Shown: positions 7,984 through 17,599 of the stretch, piece after piece
Layout of the letters: each line of letters starts with the position of its first letter
How positions within the stretch are numbered: position 1 is the stretch's first letter
Assembly (NCBI GenBank): GCA_026989535.1
Contig: JALSJD010000096.1
Coordinates: 1-64,000 of the forward strand
Direction: 5' to 3'
From: Cyclobacteriaceae bacterium
GTDB lineage: Bacteria > Bacteroidota > Bacteroidia > Cytophagales > Cyclobacteriaceae
Length of the DNA stretch: 64,000 bases
Program-made: the position numbers and the translations under genes
The notes under the pieces: generated by a model
Databases searched by the model: none
The model's input: the letters and a program-made list of their open reading frames with translations, nothing else
What the model was told of the DNA's origin: nothing

Positions 7984-9351
7984 TTACTTTGATTTTGTAT
8001 TGGTTGTCGATGGTGATATTGCTGTCGTTATGTCTTTATAATAATCGGGTGGAAAACCATTTATCTTTCGCCACAACTCATACCAAATAAAAACATCTTT
8101 AAGTAAAACCATATTTTTTGTGCCCGCCCCTACTCTTAGTGCATCGGGCCAGAGGTAGTCATTGGGGTCTTGTGCTACCATAATACGATACAGTCCGTTT
8201 TTACTAATGAAATTATCAATGGCAAATACAGTGCCTCCATAAGTGCCATGGCTGGTATTAGGCCAACCCGAAAATACAATGGCTGGCCAACCATCAAACT
8301 GAATACGAACATGCTGCCCCATCTCTAATAACGGAAGATCAATGGGTTTTATATACATTTCTATTGCCAAGTCATATACTGCGGGCATTATGCTCACTAT
8401 TTCTGCTCCTGCTTTTATGGTTTCGCCTATGCCCGATTGCATCGCCTTGGTAATATATCCGCTTTGTGGTGCGGTTATGTAATACATGCCCGAGCGTAAC
8501 GTGTAGTTTGCAAATTGGTTTTGTAGTTTAGTAACTACGGCTTCGGCATCGTACATATTAGAAAGTGCCGTGTATTTTTCTGATTTGGCCTTGGAAATTT
8601 TATCTATGTACTGTGCGTGAATGGATGTTCTTTCTACTTTTGCATTAATTACCTTGTTTTTGCTGGTAAGCATTTTGTTCTTTTTCGAAATCATTCCGGC
8701 CTGTGCTTTTTGCAAAGTCTGATTTCGCTTTTCTAAATCAGTTAGCGATTTTAACCCGTCTTTATACAGTTGCTCCATTCGAACATACTGTGTTTTTGCA
8801 ATGGTATAATTAATGCTGGCAGCCTCATAGGCTATGCTGTCGCTTGTAACCATTAAATGGGCTTGTTCTAACTTGTTTTTTGCTTGTTCTCTTTTAAGAT
8901 TGCTTGTTTTAAGCAAGGCATCAATCTGGCTGTCGAGCGCCTTTATTTTTTCCATATAAGAAAAAACCGAGCTTTCCTTTGCTTTTAACTGGTTTTCTGT
9001 TCTGTTTAATAGGTTGGGGTCTAGGTATTCGTTTTTTATTTCTGAAATAAAAAGTACGGTATCTCCTTTGTTTACAAAGTCGCCTTCTCGCACATACCAT
9101 TTCTCAATTCTGCCCGATATAATGGATTGAATGGTTTGTGGTCGCTGTTCAGGCTTAAGTGTAGTAACGGCTCCTCTAGATTGTATGTTTTGAGTCCAGG
9201 GCAAAAACATTATAAATAAAAACAACCCAGACATAGCCCCTATTAAACGTATTAAAACATTGCCAGATTTCCGTTTTTCAACATTTACAAGCGATTGGTA
9301 TTTTTCTTTTGCTACCGATTTACCTATTGTCTGCTTTGAAATATTAAGCAT
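7984..9351 (-). CDS. HlyD-family membrane fusion protein
   Basis: A periplasmic adaptor linking the ABC protein to the TolC-like channel. I place the start at the ATG at 9351 (MLNISKQTIGKS) rather than at 9375, because this gives an 8-base overlap with the end of the ABC gene, typical of coupled translation. One membrane helix lies at about residues 40-60. It is followed by a lipoyl-type half (SGRIEKWYVREGDFVNKGD), long coiled coils, and the second lipoyl half with TAPQSGYITKAMQSGIGE. The length of 455 residues is usual. Type-I secretion or efflux is the inferred role; the cargo is not evident. Confidence 0.88.
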   Translation of the reverse strand: MLNISKQTIGKSVAKEKYQSLVNVEKRKSGNVLIRLIGAMSGLFLFIMFLPWTQNIQSRGAVTTLKPEQRPQTIQSIISGRIEKWYVREGDFVNKGDTVLFISEIKNEYLDPNLLNRTENQLKAKESSVFSYMEKIKALDSQIDALLKTSNLKREQAKNKLEQAHLMVTSDSIAYEAASINYTIAKTQYVRMEQLYKDGLKSLTDLEKRNQTLQKAQAGMISKKNKMLTSKNKVINAKVERTSIHAQYIDKISKAKSEKYTALSNMYDAEAVVTKLQNQFANYTLRSGMYYITAPQSGYITKAMQSGIGETIKAGAEIVSIMPAVYDLAIEMYIKPIDLPLLEMGQHVRIQFDGWPAIVFSGWPNTSHGTYGGTVFAIDNFISKNGLYRIMVAQDPNDYLWPDALRVGAGTKNMVLLKDVFIWYELWRKINGFPPDYYKDITTAISPSTTNTKSK

Positions 9352-11068
9352 TTTTATTGGCTTTAAAGTGTACAATATCTTTTAGTTCGTTGTATGTACC
9401 GGTGTGCTGTATTTTACCTGATTTTAATACCACTATTTTGTCTGATGATTTTGCCAAATATGTATTGGATGAAACGGCCACCATTGACCATCTATTTTGT
9501 TTATTGGTTAAAAACTTCATTATCTTTTTTCCCGAAACCTCATCCAGGTGTTCAAATGTGTTTTCTAGCAATAAAAGTTTTGGCTTAGAAGCAATGCTTC
9601 GAGCCAGTAATAGTTTTGTAACTATGCTTTCGGGCAATCTTTTGCCTTGGGCATTAAGCATTGTATTATAGCCTTGGGGTAGCGTTTTTATAAATTCGGT
9701 TAGTTCTAATTCTTCTACAGCCCATTTTACATTTTTAAACGTAGCGGCTTCTCTTCCTAAGGTAATATTATCAAGTACAGTGCCTTCAAAAAGGCGCTCC
9801 ATTGTCATGTGGCTACCTACTTGTTCTCTAATTGAGTTCAAAGAAAGGTTTCCAGCTGGCAGTTTATTATACGATACTGTGCCTTCCTGCACTTGGTACA
9901 AACCTGCCAATATGTATAATAGTGTGCTTTTGCCCGAATTGCTATCGCCTGTTATTAACAGTATTTCGCCTTTATTAACAGATACCGAAATATTATTAAG
10001 TGTTTTTTGATTTGCATCTGGGTAGGTGAAACTTACGTTTTCTATGGCTATTTCTATGCCAGCATCCTCGGGGTTAACCTCTACATTTATCCCGTTTTCC
10101 CGCTCCAACTCTAAATCTGTAACTTGGCCAATTTTTTCTAGTGATGTGAGTATATCATAAATAGACTCAATGCTAAGTATTAATTTTTCAACAGAAGCGA
10201 TAACCGTAAGTACTATAATTTCTGCTGCAATAAACTGACCTATGTTCATCTGCTGATCCATAACAAGAATTCCGCCAATGGCCAGTAAGCCCATAGCTAC
10301 CAAAACTTTAAAGGCTACCATTAAAGAATATTGCTGTACCAAAACTTTAAAGTGGTTTTCGCGGGCCTCTAGATAGCCCTCTACACATTTATCTGTTTTT
10401 TCTAAAGGCAATTCAGATCTGCCTCCCAATTTAAAGGTTGTTGCTGTACGCGACAGCTCTTCTAACCAATGGGCCACTTTATATTTAAATTTCGACTCAA
10501 CCAAACTTGTCCTCATTCCTTTGGCCGCTGTATATCTAAATATGGTATAAACCAACATTAGTAAAGCTATACTAAATAAAATGAAAAATGGATGGTAAAA
10601 CGAAAGCAATAACAAACTAAAAACAACTATAAAAAAAGCAGCTGAAAAATCAATTAATATCTTTGAAAGCCCTTTTTGAACCGTAACAATATCAAAAAAC
10701 CGATTCATTAGCTCTGGCGCATAATGACGGTAAAGTACTTCCATTCTAATTTTTGGAACCCGGTACGAAAACTCAAATGCTGCACGGGTAAAAATTTTTT
10801 GCTGTAGGTTTTCAGTAATACGTAACTGAAATATTTGAAGAACGCCTACTACTGCTATTCCAAGTACTACAAATATTACCAATATTATCCAAGAGGTGTT
10901 TATCTGCCCCCCTTGAATAAGGTTTACAATGGTTTGGATACCTAGTGGTAATGATAAACTAATCAATCCGCTAAATATAGAGTATATATAAACATTGCGT
11001 ACTTCTTTGCTATCTGGTTTTAGCAATTTCCAAAAGCGCTGAACTGGGGTTATTGGGTCGTTATCCAT
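9344..11068 (-). CDS. ABC exporter with a degenerate ATPase domain
   Basis: A 574-residue half-transporter with an N-terminal six-helix membrane domain (about 20-310) and a C-terminal nucleotide-binding domain (about 335-574). Walker A is intact (GDSNSGKST). The other ATPase motifs are altered: the Q-loop glutamine is absent (VGSHMTMERLF), the LSGGQ signature reads LPESI, the Walker B DE pair is EN (LLLLENTFEHLD), and the H-loop histidine is serine (AVSSNTY). There is no C39 peptidase domain. It is the first gene of the operon with HlyD and TolC partners. The reading frame is intact and the neighbours are coupled to it, so this is not simple decay. It may be a slow ATPase, a nucleotide-gated switch or a partner in a heterodimer. 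Confidence 0.88.
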   Translation of the reverse strand: MDNDPITPVQRFWKLLKPDSKEVRNVYIYSIFSGLISLSLPLGIQTIVNLIQGGQINTSWIILVIFVVLGIAVVGVLQIFQLRITENLQQKIFTRAAFEFSYRVPKIRMEVLYRHYAPELMNRFFDIVTVQKGLSKILIDFSAAFFIVVFSLLLLSFYHPFFILFSIALLMLVYTIFRYTAAKGMRTSLVESKFKYKVAHWLEELSRTATTFKLGGRSELPLEKTDKCVEGYLEARENHFKVLVQQYSLMVAFKVLVAMGLLAIGGILVMDQQMNIGQFIAAEIIVLTVIASVEKLILSIESIYDILTSLEKIGQVTDLELERENGINVEVNPEDAGIEIAIENVSFTYPDANQKTLNNISVSVNKGEILLITGDSNSGKSTLLYILAGLYQVQEGTVSYNKLPAGNLSLNSIREQVGSHMTMERLFEGTVLDNITLGREAATFKNVKWAVEELELTEFIKTLPQGYNTMLNAQGKRLPESIVTKLLLARSIASKPKLLLLENTFEHLDEVSGKKIMKFLTNKQNRWSMVAVSSNTYLAKSSDKIVVLKSGKIQHTGTYNELKDIVHFKANKNA

Positions 11069-11272
11069 CTTTTTATTTTATATTCCTCTTTATCCTAAAA
11101 AACGATATTGTGAAATAAGTTTTAAACTACTTGTAGCTATATGTTAGGCTTTTTTTGGTTCTATCATTTCTACTAAATTGGTGTTCTCTTTTCTAATTTT
11201 CGAAATTAATTAATATTTTGGTGGTCATTAGCTGTTCTTGGGTATCTTTTGTTTGTGTGTTCATTATAAAAA

Positions 11273-12109
11273 TTAAGATGCTTGCCCCATTATTAAAACA
11301 GGAATATCAATATTGTTTATAAATTCTTTTGTGGATTGGTGTTGGCTAAACAAATTTGCAAAAAAGGATGTTTTTAAACGCTTTCTTGCAATACAAACCA
11401 GCTCTATTTTTTCATCTAGTATATGCTTCTTAATGCTATCTATAGTAGAAAAACAGTGTTTCGTTTTATAACATATTTTAAAGTTTGCTTTTTTAAGTTC
11501 AGCCCAGTTTTTAGGCAAAGATACCTCCTTTAAAACTGTTTTTTTATGATTAATAAAAACACATATAGGGGGGGTCGTTTTTTCATTTAACCAAAGTAAA
11601 AAATCCGACCCCTGATCGTTTAGCGACTCTCCATTACCCTCCATTGAAATTTGTGTGTCTTCTCTAAACTCGTGGTCGCCACTAATAATAAGCACATTAC
11701 CATTATTCTGATTAAGTAAATATTCCGTTGCTTCGCCAAGTTGGTTTGTGCTGTTTTTGCTTTTGCCCAATACAACTAAGTTTGGCTCAAACAACGTTGT
11801 ACACTCATCTAGTTTTGTGCGAAAGTTACCAGTTGTATTTATATACTCTGCGCTTAATTTCTCGGCTTCAATCATTTCAATAATTGACTTCAATTGTGCC
11901 TCGGCTTTATTTTTATCAATTTTTTGTGTTTTTAAACCAGCGGAATAATTTTTATCGTTTACTAACTCTCTTGGTAAAACAACATAGAGTAAAATTATTT
12001 TACCATTAATTACTTTGGCTAAAGAAATTGCATACTTTAAGGCTCTATACGAGATTTTTGTAAAGTCGATAAGAACTAAAAGCTTTTGCTTATGCTGTTT
12101 TTTCTTCAT
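11273..12109 (-). CDS. Universal stress protein, tandem UspA-like
   Basis: A 278-residue cytosolic protein with a clear N-terminal UspA half (LLVLIDFTKISYRALKYAIS, then INGKIILLYVV) and a weaker C-terminal half ending in NIDIPVLIMGQAS. The ATP-binding loop G-2x-G-9x-G-S/T is only partly kept, so nucleotide binding is doubtful. It starts 15 bases after the SulP transporter gene stops and is probably co-transcribed with it. Usp proteins next to SulP or other ion transporters are common in bacteria and may modulate the transporter; this is inferred. Confidence 0.82.
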   Translation of the reverse strand: MKKKQHKQKLLVLIDFTKISYRALKYAISLAKVINGKIILLYVVLPRELVNDKNYSAGLKTQKIDKNKAEAQLKSIIEMIEAEKLSAEYINTTGNFRTKLDECTTLFEPNLVVLGKSKNSTNQLGEATEYLLNQNNGNVLIISGDHEFREDTQISMEGNGESLNDQGSDFLLWLNEKTTPPICVFINHKKTVLKEVSLPKNWAELKKANFKICYKTKHCFSTIDSIKKHILDEKIELVCIARKRLKTSFFANLFSQHQSTKEFINNIDIPVLIMGQAS

Positions 12110-12124
12110 TAGGTGTTTGCTAAT

Positions 12125-13696
12125 CTAGTAATCTGCCGTTTGCTCGTCTCCACGGTTGATGAGCGTTACCGTTACCCCTCTGCTTTCTGCCGTTTGTTTG
12201 TAGTTATCAATAATCTCCAACACATCATAATCTATATGTGCCGATTTACTCATATCTATGGTTAATTGGGTTTCTTTTGGGAGGCTGTTTAATTCTTTTA
12301 AAATGGCTCCTTTATTTAAAAAGGTTACTTCTTCTGCTAGTGTCATTTTTACTTTATGAAACCCATTATCCACCACTTTTTTATGTAAGAAATGCGAATT
12401 TTTAATGCTATTTCTCAAAATCATTAATACACCAACGGTTAATCCAATACCAATCCCTTTTAATAAATCAGTAAAAACAATTCCTAAAATTGTAATGATA
12501 AAAGGTAAGAACTGTGCCATGCCAAGCTTATACATTTGCTTAAATAAACTCGGTTTTGCTAATTTATACCCTACTACAAATAACACACTTGCAAGCACAG
12601 CCAAAGGAATCATATTAAGAACAAAAGGAATTGAAAACACACATAACAGTAAAAAAACACCGTGCATTATGGCCGAAAGTTTGGTACGACCTCCTGATTG
12701 GATATTGGCCGAACTACGCACAATTACTTGTGTAATAGGCAAGCCTCCTAACAAACCAGAAATCATATTGCCCGTACCTTGTGCCATTAATTCTCGGTTG
12801 GTGTTCGTGGTTCTTTTAAGAGGGTCTAGTTTATCGGTAGCTTCAACACTAAGCAGCGTTTCTAAACTTGCAACAATGGCTATGGTAAATGCCACCACCC
12901 AAACATCGCTGCTAAAAAAGTGGCTAAAGCTAGGAAAAGCAAATAGCGAAGCAAAGCCTGCAAGGCTATCGGCTACAGGAACGCTAACCAAATGCTCTGC
13001 ATTAATGCCATATACTGGAAAATATGCTGAAGCTAGTGTATGATAAAGTATCCCAAAAGCTACCGCCACAATAGGCCCTTGAATAAGCTGAAATACCTTA
13101 TGTTTCTTTGCCAAAATATTATCCCAAGTTAAAAGTATTAATAAGGAAACAACACTTACAATTAATGCCCCTGGCGAAATATGGTCTAACATTTTAAATA
13201 GTTCGGTAAATGTGTTTTCGCCATCTTTTTGCCAAAAAGACAGGTTTCCTTCATAATCGGCATCGTAGCCAAAGGCGTGAGGAATCTGCTTTAAAAAGAT
13301 GATAATACCAATACCGGCCAACATCCCTTTAATCACCGCTGAAGGAAAGTAGTACGCAATTACACCTCCTTTTAAAAAGCCCATTAATATTTGAATGGCT
13401 CCTGCAATAACAACAGCAACTAGGAATATCTCAAAAGCACCAAGCGACTCGATGGAGTTAAGTACTATTACAGCTAACCCTGCTGCCGGCCCACTAACTC
13501 CTAGAGATGAATTACTTAAACTCCCTACCACTATTCCTCCTATAATTCCTGCTATTAAGCCTGAAAAAAGAGAAGCTCCACTTGCTAATGCTATACCTAA
13601 ACAAAGTGGTATCGCTACAAATAGTACTACAATACTTGCTGGTAAGTCTTGTTTTATGTTTTTAAACAAGCCCCCGTTACTACTGTCTTCACTCAT
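12125..13696 (-). CDS. SulP-family anion transporter with short STAS-like tail
   Basis: An inner-membrane SLC26/SulP transporter. The start is set at ATG 13696 (MSEDSSNGG), since the ORF-track start at 13717 is a TTG codon. SulP marks are the N-terminal QDLPASIVVLFVAIPLCLGIALASG region, GVSGPAAGLAVIV (about 65-77) and the segment with EATDKLDPLKRTTNTNRELMAQG (split by the helix turn). The final 80 residues (TLAEEVTFLNKGAI to the end) look like a compact STAS domain. The substrate may be bicarbonate or sulfate and is not decided by the sequence; the sequence resembles Bacteroidetes SulP proteins often placed beside carbonic anhydrase or Usp genes. The Usp gene follows directly. Confidence 0.87.
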   Translation of the reverse strand: MSEDSSNGGLFKNIKQDLPASIVVLFVAIPLCLGIALASGASLFSGLIAGIIGGIVVGSLSNSSLGVSGPAAGLAVIVLNSIESLGAFEIFLVAVVIAGAIQILMGFLKGGVIAYYFPSAVIKGMLAGIGIIIFLKQIPHAFGYDADYEGNLSFWQKDGENTFTELFKMLDHISPGALIVSVVSLLILLTWDNILAKKHKVFQLIQGPIVAVAFGILYHTLASAYFPVYGINAEHLVSVPVADSLAGFASLFAFPSFSHFFSSDVWVVAFTIAIVASLETLLSVEATDKLDPLKRTTNTNRELMAQGTGNMISGLLGGLPITQVIVRSSANIQSGGRTKLSAIMHGVFLLLCVFSIPFVLNMIPLAVLASVLFVVGYKLAKPSLFKQMYKLGMAQFLPFIITILGIVFTDLLKGIGIGLTVGVLMILRNSIKNSHFLHKKVVDNGFHKVKMTLAEEVTFLNKGAILKELNSLPKETQLTIDMSKSAHIDYDVLEIIDNYKQTAESRGVTVTLINRGDEQTADY

Positions 13697-13865
13697 CGTT
13701 ATCGTATTTTTAGGCAATAATAAGAACGTGGTATTAGAGTGAGATTAAAGCCACATTAAAATGAGATTAGAATTTGGCATCATACAAGTAATCCTGTAAA
13801 CTGTTTTTTAGGAATACCCCTCTTAAAGGGAAGAAAAAGAGGGGTTTTTTGGCTTTTAAAAACTA

Positions 13866-13913
13866 TTTCATCCTAGTCTGATTATTTATAAATTAATCAG
13901 GCTAGGATGAAAA
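13866..13913 (-). terminator. Hairpin terminator overlapping the histidine kinase stop
   Basis: TTTCATCCTAG-CTGATTA and its inverse TAATCAG-CTAGGATGAAA form a long stem that contains the kinase stop codon. In the minus direction it is followed by TAGTTTTT, giving a plausible terminator. A second hairpin at 13816-13845 (ACCCCTCTT/AAGAGGGGT plus T-run) points the other way. Confidence 0.6.
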
Positions 13914-15254
13914 CAGAGGAAGCCTTATCTCAACGGCTGTTCCTTCGCCCAGCTCTGATTGTATATGAAGGGTCCCTTGGTGCAGCGAAATAATTTTATC
14001 AGTTAAGGATAACCCTATACCAGACCCTTTTATTTGCACGGTATTATTGCCTCGGTAAAAAGGGGCTTTTATTTTAGTAATATCTGTTTTTGAAATGCCA
14101 ATACCATGGTCTGCTATCTCTATCATTAATTGATTTTTAGAAGCAGATAGAGAAATATAAACTACTCCGTTGGATGAAAATTTGCAGGCATTATCTAGCA
14201 TATTAAATATGGCCGCTTTTAACAAGCTCTTATTGCCCCATATCATAATACTTGTATTTGCACCCTTGATATCGACCACTATTTTATTCCCTGGTGTTAC
14301 AAAATCGAAACTGGTTTTTACTTCCTTTAAAAAAGCAATAAATTCGAGTTTTTCGAACTGCACCCCATCTTCATTAGCCGTAATTTTTGATAGTTGCAGC
14401 AGATTTGTCACCGTTGTGTTTAAGGTTTCCGCCTCTGTTAAAATGTGGTTTAACGACTCCATATACTCGGCAGGTGTACGAGTTTTGCTTGCAGCAACCT
14501 CGGCCTCGCCCATAATGGCGGTTAACGGGTTTTTTATTTCGTGCGAAGCATTGGATATAAATGCCTTTTGAGCTTCAAACGAATCCTCGAGGCGGTCTAA
14601 AAGGTTGTTAAATGCAATGGCTAGTTTGCCTATTTCGTCTTCGGAGTTAATTACCGTTAATCGTTGATGTAAACTAGAGATGCCAATCTCATTGGCGCGT
14701 GTAATTTTTTGGGTTAATGGCGCCAATGCTTTTTTAGTAATAACAAAACTGCCTATAAGTAACAGAGGGATTCCTATGCCTATAAGCAGCATAATTCTGT
14801 TTTTTAGAAACAGTAGATTTTTGAGCCCTGTTTCATCTACCGCAGCAACAATAATTACATATTCTTTCCCTTTAATTTTAAACTGTTTGCTAAGCCCCTG
14901 TATGGTCTCATATTCAAAAAAATAGGTGTCCTTTAATCGAAAGTTATCAGCAATAAGTTGTGGGTAGTTTTGCTTAAATCCAAGCTGTTGCCCTTTTTGT
15001 ATTTCTATTACTTCTTCCGTTTCGTTTGGGAGTGTGTTTGAAAATTGCTTTTTTATGAGGTCGAACTCGCTTTTACTAAAAGACTCTTTTTCTAAATAAA
15101 TTTTCTCCGTAATCAGTACCCGCTCATGCAGCCTTTCTCTAAACTCAGATATTCGATGGTTTGAGGCAAACCAATACACACTAACCCCAAACACTATAAA
15201 AATAGTGCTTGCAATAAGCGAAAAAGCCAACGAAAGTCGTGTGCTAATTTTCAT
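13902..15254 (-). CDS. Two-component sensor histidine kinase
   Basis: A 450-residue inner-membrane kinase of the OmpR-partner type. It has an N-terminal helix (about 7-29), a periplasmic sensor of about 120 residues, a second helix (about 152-172) and a HAMP linker. The phosphoacceptor helix carries FISNASHEIKNPLTAI, with the histidine at about 238. The catalytic domain shows the N-box (FNMLDNACKFSS), DHGIGIS and GSGIGLSL. It follows its response regulator by three bases, which makes the pairing nearly certain. The signal is unknown. Confidence 0.93.
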   Translation of the reverse strand: MKISTRLSLAFSLIASTIFIVFGVSVYWFASNHRISEFRERLHERVLITEKIYLEKESFSKSEFDLIKKQFSNTLPNETEEVIEIQKGQQLGFKQNYPQLIADNFRLKDTYFFEYETIQGLSKQFKIKGKEYVIIVAAVDETGLKNLLFLKNRIMLLIGIGIPLLLIGSFVITKKALAPLTQKITRANEIGISSLHQRLTVINSEDEIGKLAIAFNNLLDRLEDSFEAQKAFISNASHEIKNPLTAIMGEAEVAASKTRTPAEYMESLNHILTEAETLNTTVTNLLQLSKITANEDGVQFEKLEFIAFLKEVKTSFDFVTPGNKIVVDIKGANTSIMIWGNKSLLKAAIFNMLDNACKFSSNGVVYISLSASKNQLMIEIADHGIGISKTDITKIKAPFYRGNNTVQIKGSGIGLSLTDKIISLHQGTLHIQSELGEGTAVEIRLPLFSS

Positions 15255-15257
15255 CTG

Positions 15258-15935
15258 TTAACCCTTAATAATATAGCCCATTCCAATAACGGTTTCAATC
15301 AGTTTTGTGGGGAAACCTTGGCCTGCTTTTTTTCGTAAATAATTAATATATACATCAATTACATTGGTGCCTAAATCAAAATCTACTTCCCATACATTTT
15401 CTAAAATATTTGTTCTGGAAACAACCCTGTTCTTGTTTTTTAAAAGATATTCCAATAATTTAAATTCTCTGGCCGTAAGCTTTATTGGCAACCCTTTTCG
15501 ACTTACCTCTTTGGTGGTTAAATTCATTGTTAGGCCTTGTGCCTCCAATATTTCAACCGGTGTGTTTGCTAGTTGTTTTCTTCGGTTTAAGGCTTTAAGT
15601 CGAGCAAGTAATTCTTTAAACTTAAACGGTTTGGTTAAATAATCATCAGCACCCGTTTCAAGACCAAGCACCACATCGTCTGTAGTGCCTAAAGCCGTAA
15701 GCATTAAAATAGGTGTTGCAATTTTATAGTGCTTTTTTAATTGGTTGCATACCTCAATGCCATTCATAATGGGCATAACCACGTCTAAAATAATTACATC
15801 AAACGCATGTTGGCAGGCCAAATTTAATCCTGTTTGACCATCAAATGCTTGCGTAACCTCTTCCCCTTGTTCTTCTAACCCCTTCTTTACAAAAGAAGAA
15901 ACACGAACCTCATCTTCAATTAGTAAAATTTTCAT
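15258..15935 (-). CDS. OmpR/PhoB-family response regulator
   Basis: The ORF track starts at 15986, but the receiver domain begins at MKILLIEDEVRVSSF, so the ATG at 15935 is the likely start (225 residues). The receiver has the acidic pair ED, the phosphoacceptor Asp (VIILDVVMP, about residue 51 from this start) and the conserved Lys (LTKPFKFKELLARL). The C-terminal winged helix (EVSRKGLPIKLTAREFKLLEYL) binds DNA. It forms a unit with the following kinase. CusR-like and ArlR-like branches look similar, so the target genes cannot be named. Confidence 0.93.
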   Translation of the reverse strand: MKILLIEDEVRVSSFVKKGLEEQGEEVTQAFDGQTGLNLACQHAFDVIILDVVMPIMNGIEVCNQLKKHYKIATPILMLTALGTTDDVVLGLETGADDYLTKPFKFKELLARLKALNRRKQLANTPVEILEAQGLTMNLTTKEVSRKGLPIKLTAREFKLLEYLLKNKNRVVSRTNILENVWEVDFDLGTNVIDVYINYLRKKAGQGFPTKLIETVIGMGYIIKG

Positions 15936-15988
15936 TATGGCAAAGAAACATGATAATTTGTGATATTCACGAATTGCCCTACGCAACT

Positions 15989-16906
15989 CTATTCTTTAGC
16001 CTGAACGAGCCCTTGCTCAAACCATTCTGCAATTATAGGAATATACGATACGGGCACTTTATGGCCTCCTTTAAAAAGTATTAATCGGTTTTGGTCTCCA
16101 CCAATTGTATTAAAAAGTTGAGTGGCCGAACCTGGTGTGTAATACCCATCACTATCGCCCATAATCATTAAAATAGGCTTTGTTTTAATACGTGGCGTAA
16201 AATTATAGGCATTTACAAGGCTATATTCGTTTCCATACACTACCGCCACGCCCACTGCGGCTGTTTTAATTCTTTGCTCTAGCCCTGTTAAAATAAACGT
16301 AACCGCACCTCCCATACTTAAGCCATATACTCCTATCTTATTCGTGTCAATATCTTCTCGTGTTTCGAGGTAGTCTAAACCACGCCTGTAATCTTGCACC
16401 GTGTGCCTAATTATATCTCGAACTGTGTACATTAAGTCGTTTTTTCGAAGTGTTAGCGGTTTTGGAAAAACGCCTGTGGTGTCAAATCGTTCTCCGTGCA
16501 TAGCAGCATCAATGGTAAAAACGGCAAACCCTTTTTCTATTAATGCCTCCACCGTTTCTAGTCCATTAGGCCAATTATCCTCTTTAAACCATCGGTTTTT
16601 TGAGCCGCCCATGCCATCAATTAATACTACTACAGGAAAAGGCGCATCTCCTGTGGTTGGTATCGCTAAGTAACCACCAACTCTTTCGTAAACGCCTGTA
16701 AAATAAAGTTCTGCTCTTGTATAAGTTGCAAACTCCTGTGTTTCGGTAATGGTTGTGTTTAATGGCAACGATTTATCGTATGAGTAGGCCTCTTTAATAA
16801 CCGAAAACCCTTCTTCTCCAATAGAGGGCTGGCCAATTCCAACAAAGAAACCATGGAGGGCAACCAAAAAAATCAGTGTAATTTTAGCCGTTTTCTTTAA
16901 CTTCAT
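15989..16906 (-). CDS. Secreted alpha/beta hydrolase, dienelactone-hydrolase-like
   Basis: The start is set at ATG 16906 (MKLKKTAKITLIFLV); the ORF-track start is a TTG two codons earlier. An N-terminal hydrophobic signal is followed by an alpha/beta hydrolase fold. The nucleophile is in GVYGLSMGGA (Ser about 198), the acid is probably in IMGDSDGYY (about 253) and the histidine in FKGGHKVP (about 284). This arrangement fits acetyl xylan esterase/dienelactone hydrolase relatives acting on small esters in the periplasm. The start overlaps the DUF4136 gene by 23 bases, so the two are translated together, upstream of the two-component genes. Confidence 0.82.
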   Translation of the reverse strand: MKLKKTAKITLIFLVALHGFFVGIGQPSIGEEGFSVIKEAYSYDKSLPLNTTITETQEFATYTRAELYFTGVYERVGGYLAIPTTGDAPFPVVVLIDGMGGSKNRWFKEDNWPNGLETVEALIEKGFAVFTIDAAMHGERFDTTGVFPKPLTLRKNDLMYTVRDIIRHTVQDYRRGLDYLETREDIDTNKIGVYGLSMGGAVTFILTGLEQRIKTAAVGVAVVYGNEYSLVNAYNFTPRIKTKPILMIMGDSDGYYTPGSATQLFNTIGGDQNRLILFKGGHKVPVSYIPIIAEWFEQGLVQAKE

Positions 16907-17408
16907 TCTCAATTCGATTAAACATTTTTTTTATTATATGCGGAATGGTCGATTTAAATTTTTTAGGATTCCTATCCATAACGCTCTCTAACTGAGACTG
17001 TGCAAGAATATTGCCTGTTTTATCGTCCATAAGAACAAGTGTAAATGCTCCTTCGGTATAGTTAAAGCTATCTTGCTGGGTATCCACCCACGGCTTGTAA
17101 ATTACAGCAGAGTCTATGCGCGGATCCACCCTGTCTCTAATTAATAAAGTATAAGTAATAATTAAATCTGATTTTGATTGATTTTGAACCAGCCCCCAGC
17201 CTGTTAGTTCTTCGATAATGGCGCTATTAATGAGTTGTCTGTTTTCTGCGTTATCATATTCGGGCTGTGTAATGTTTATTTGCTGTGGAAACTCAACCAG
17301 CCTAAATGTTTGGTAGTTTTCAAACGTAGTGCCAGGGGCAACAATCGTAGTAAATGACGAAACCTTGCACCCAGCTAAAATCAAAAAAAGAAACCACTTT
17401 TTCTTCAT
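16884..17408 (-). CDS. DUF4136 lipoprotein
   Basis: A 174-residue protein with a lipoprotein signal (LILAGC, cysteine at about 14) and the DUF4136 pattern: FENYQTFRLVEFP early and DIIITYTL-like (SDLIITYTLLI) in the middle, with TGNILAQSQLESVMDRNPKK near the end. These lipoproteins are anchored in the envelope and have no proven role. It is the first gene of a minus-strand unit whose next member, the hydrolase, overlaps it. Confidence 0.82.
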   Translation of the reverse strand: MKKKWFLFLILAGCKVSSFTTIVAPGTTFENYQTFRLVEFPQQINITQPEYDNAENRQLINSAIIEELTGWGLVQNQSKSDLIITYTLLIRDRVDPRIDSAVIYKPWVDTQQDSFNYTEGAFTLVLMDDKTGNILAQSQLESVMDRNPKKFKSTIPHIIKKMFNRIENEVKENG

Positions 17409-17599
17409 AATCTAATATACAATATTTACTGGTGTCTCTAAGAAAACAGGTCTTTTTTTATAAAACGGATTATTATTAATGAGGTTTTTTTAGAGGCACT
17501 AGAGCCTGTCCATAAAGTAACTGTTTTTGAAAAGCACAATTATCAAAAAGCAGTTATTTAATCGGTTTGAATTTTTTATTGTTGAGGTTTATTTGTTAT

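Noticed and set aside
12405-13043. Plus-strand 212-codon ORF
   Set aside because: It is the longest shadow ORF, fully antisense to the SulP transporter, with Thr/Asn/Pro-rich composition and no domain.
13816-13850. Terminator for SulP or kinase genes
   Set aside because: The hairpin has its T-run on the plus strand, while the genes on both sides are on the minus strand; kept only as a note in the neighbouring terminator entry.
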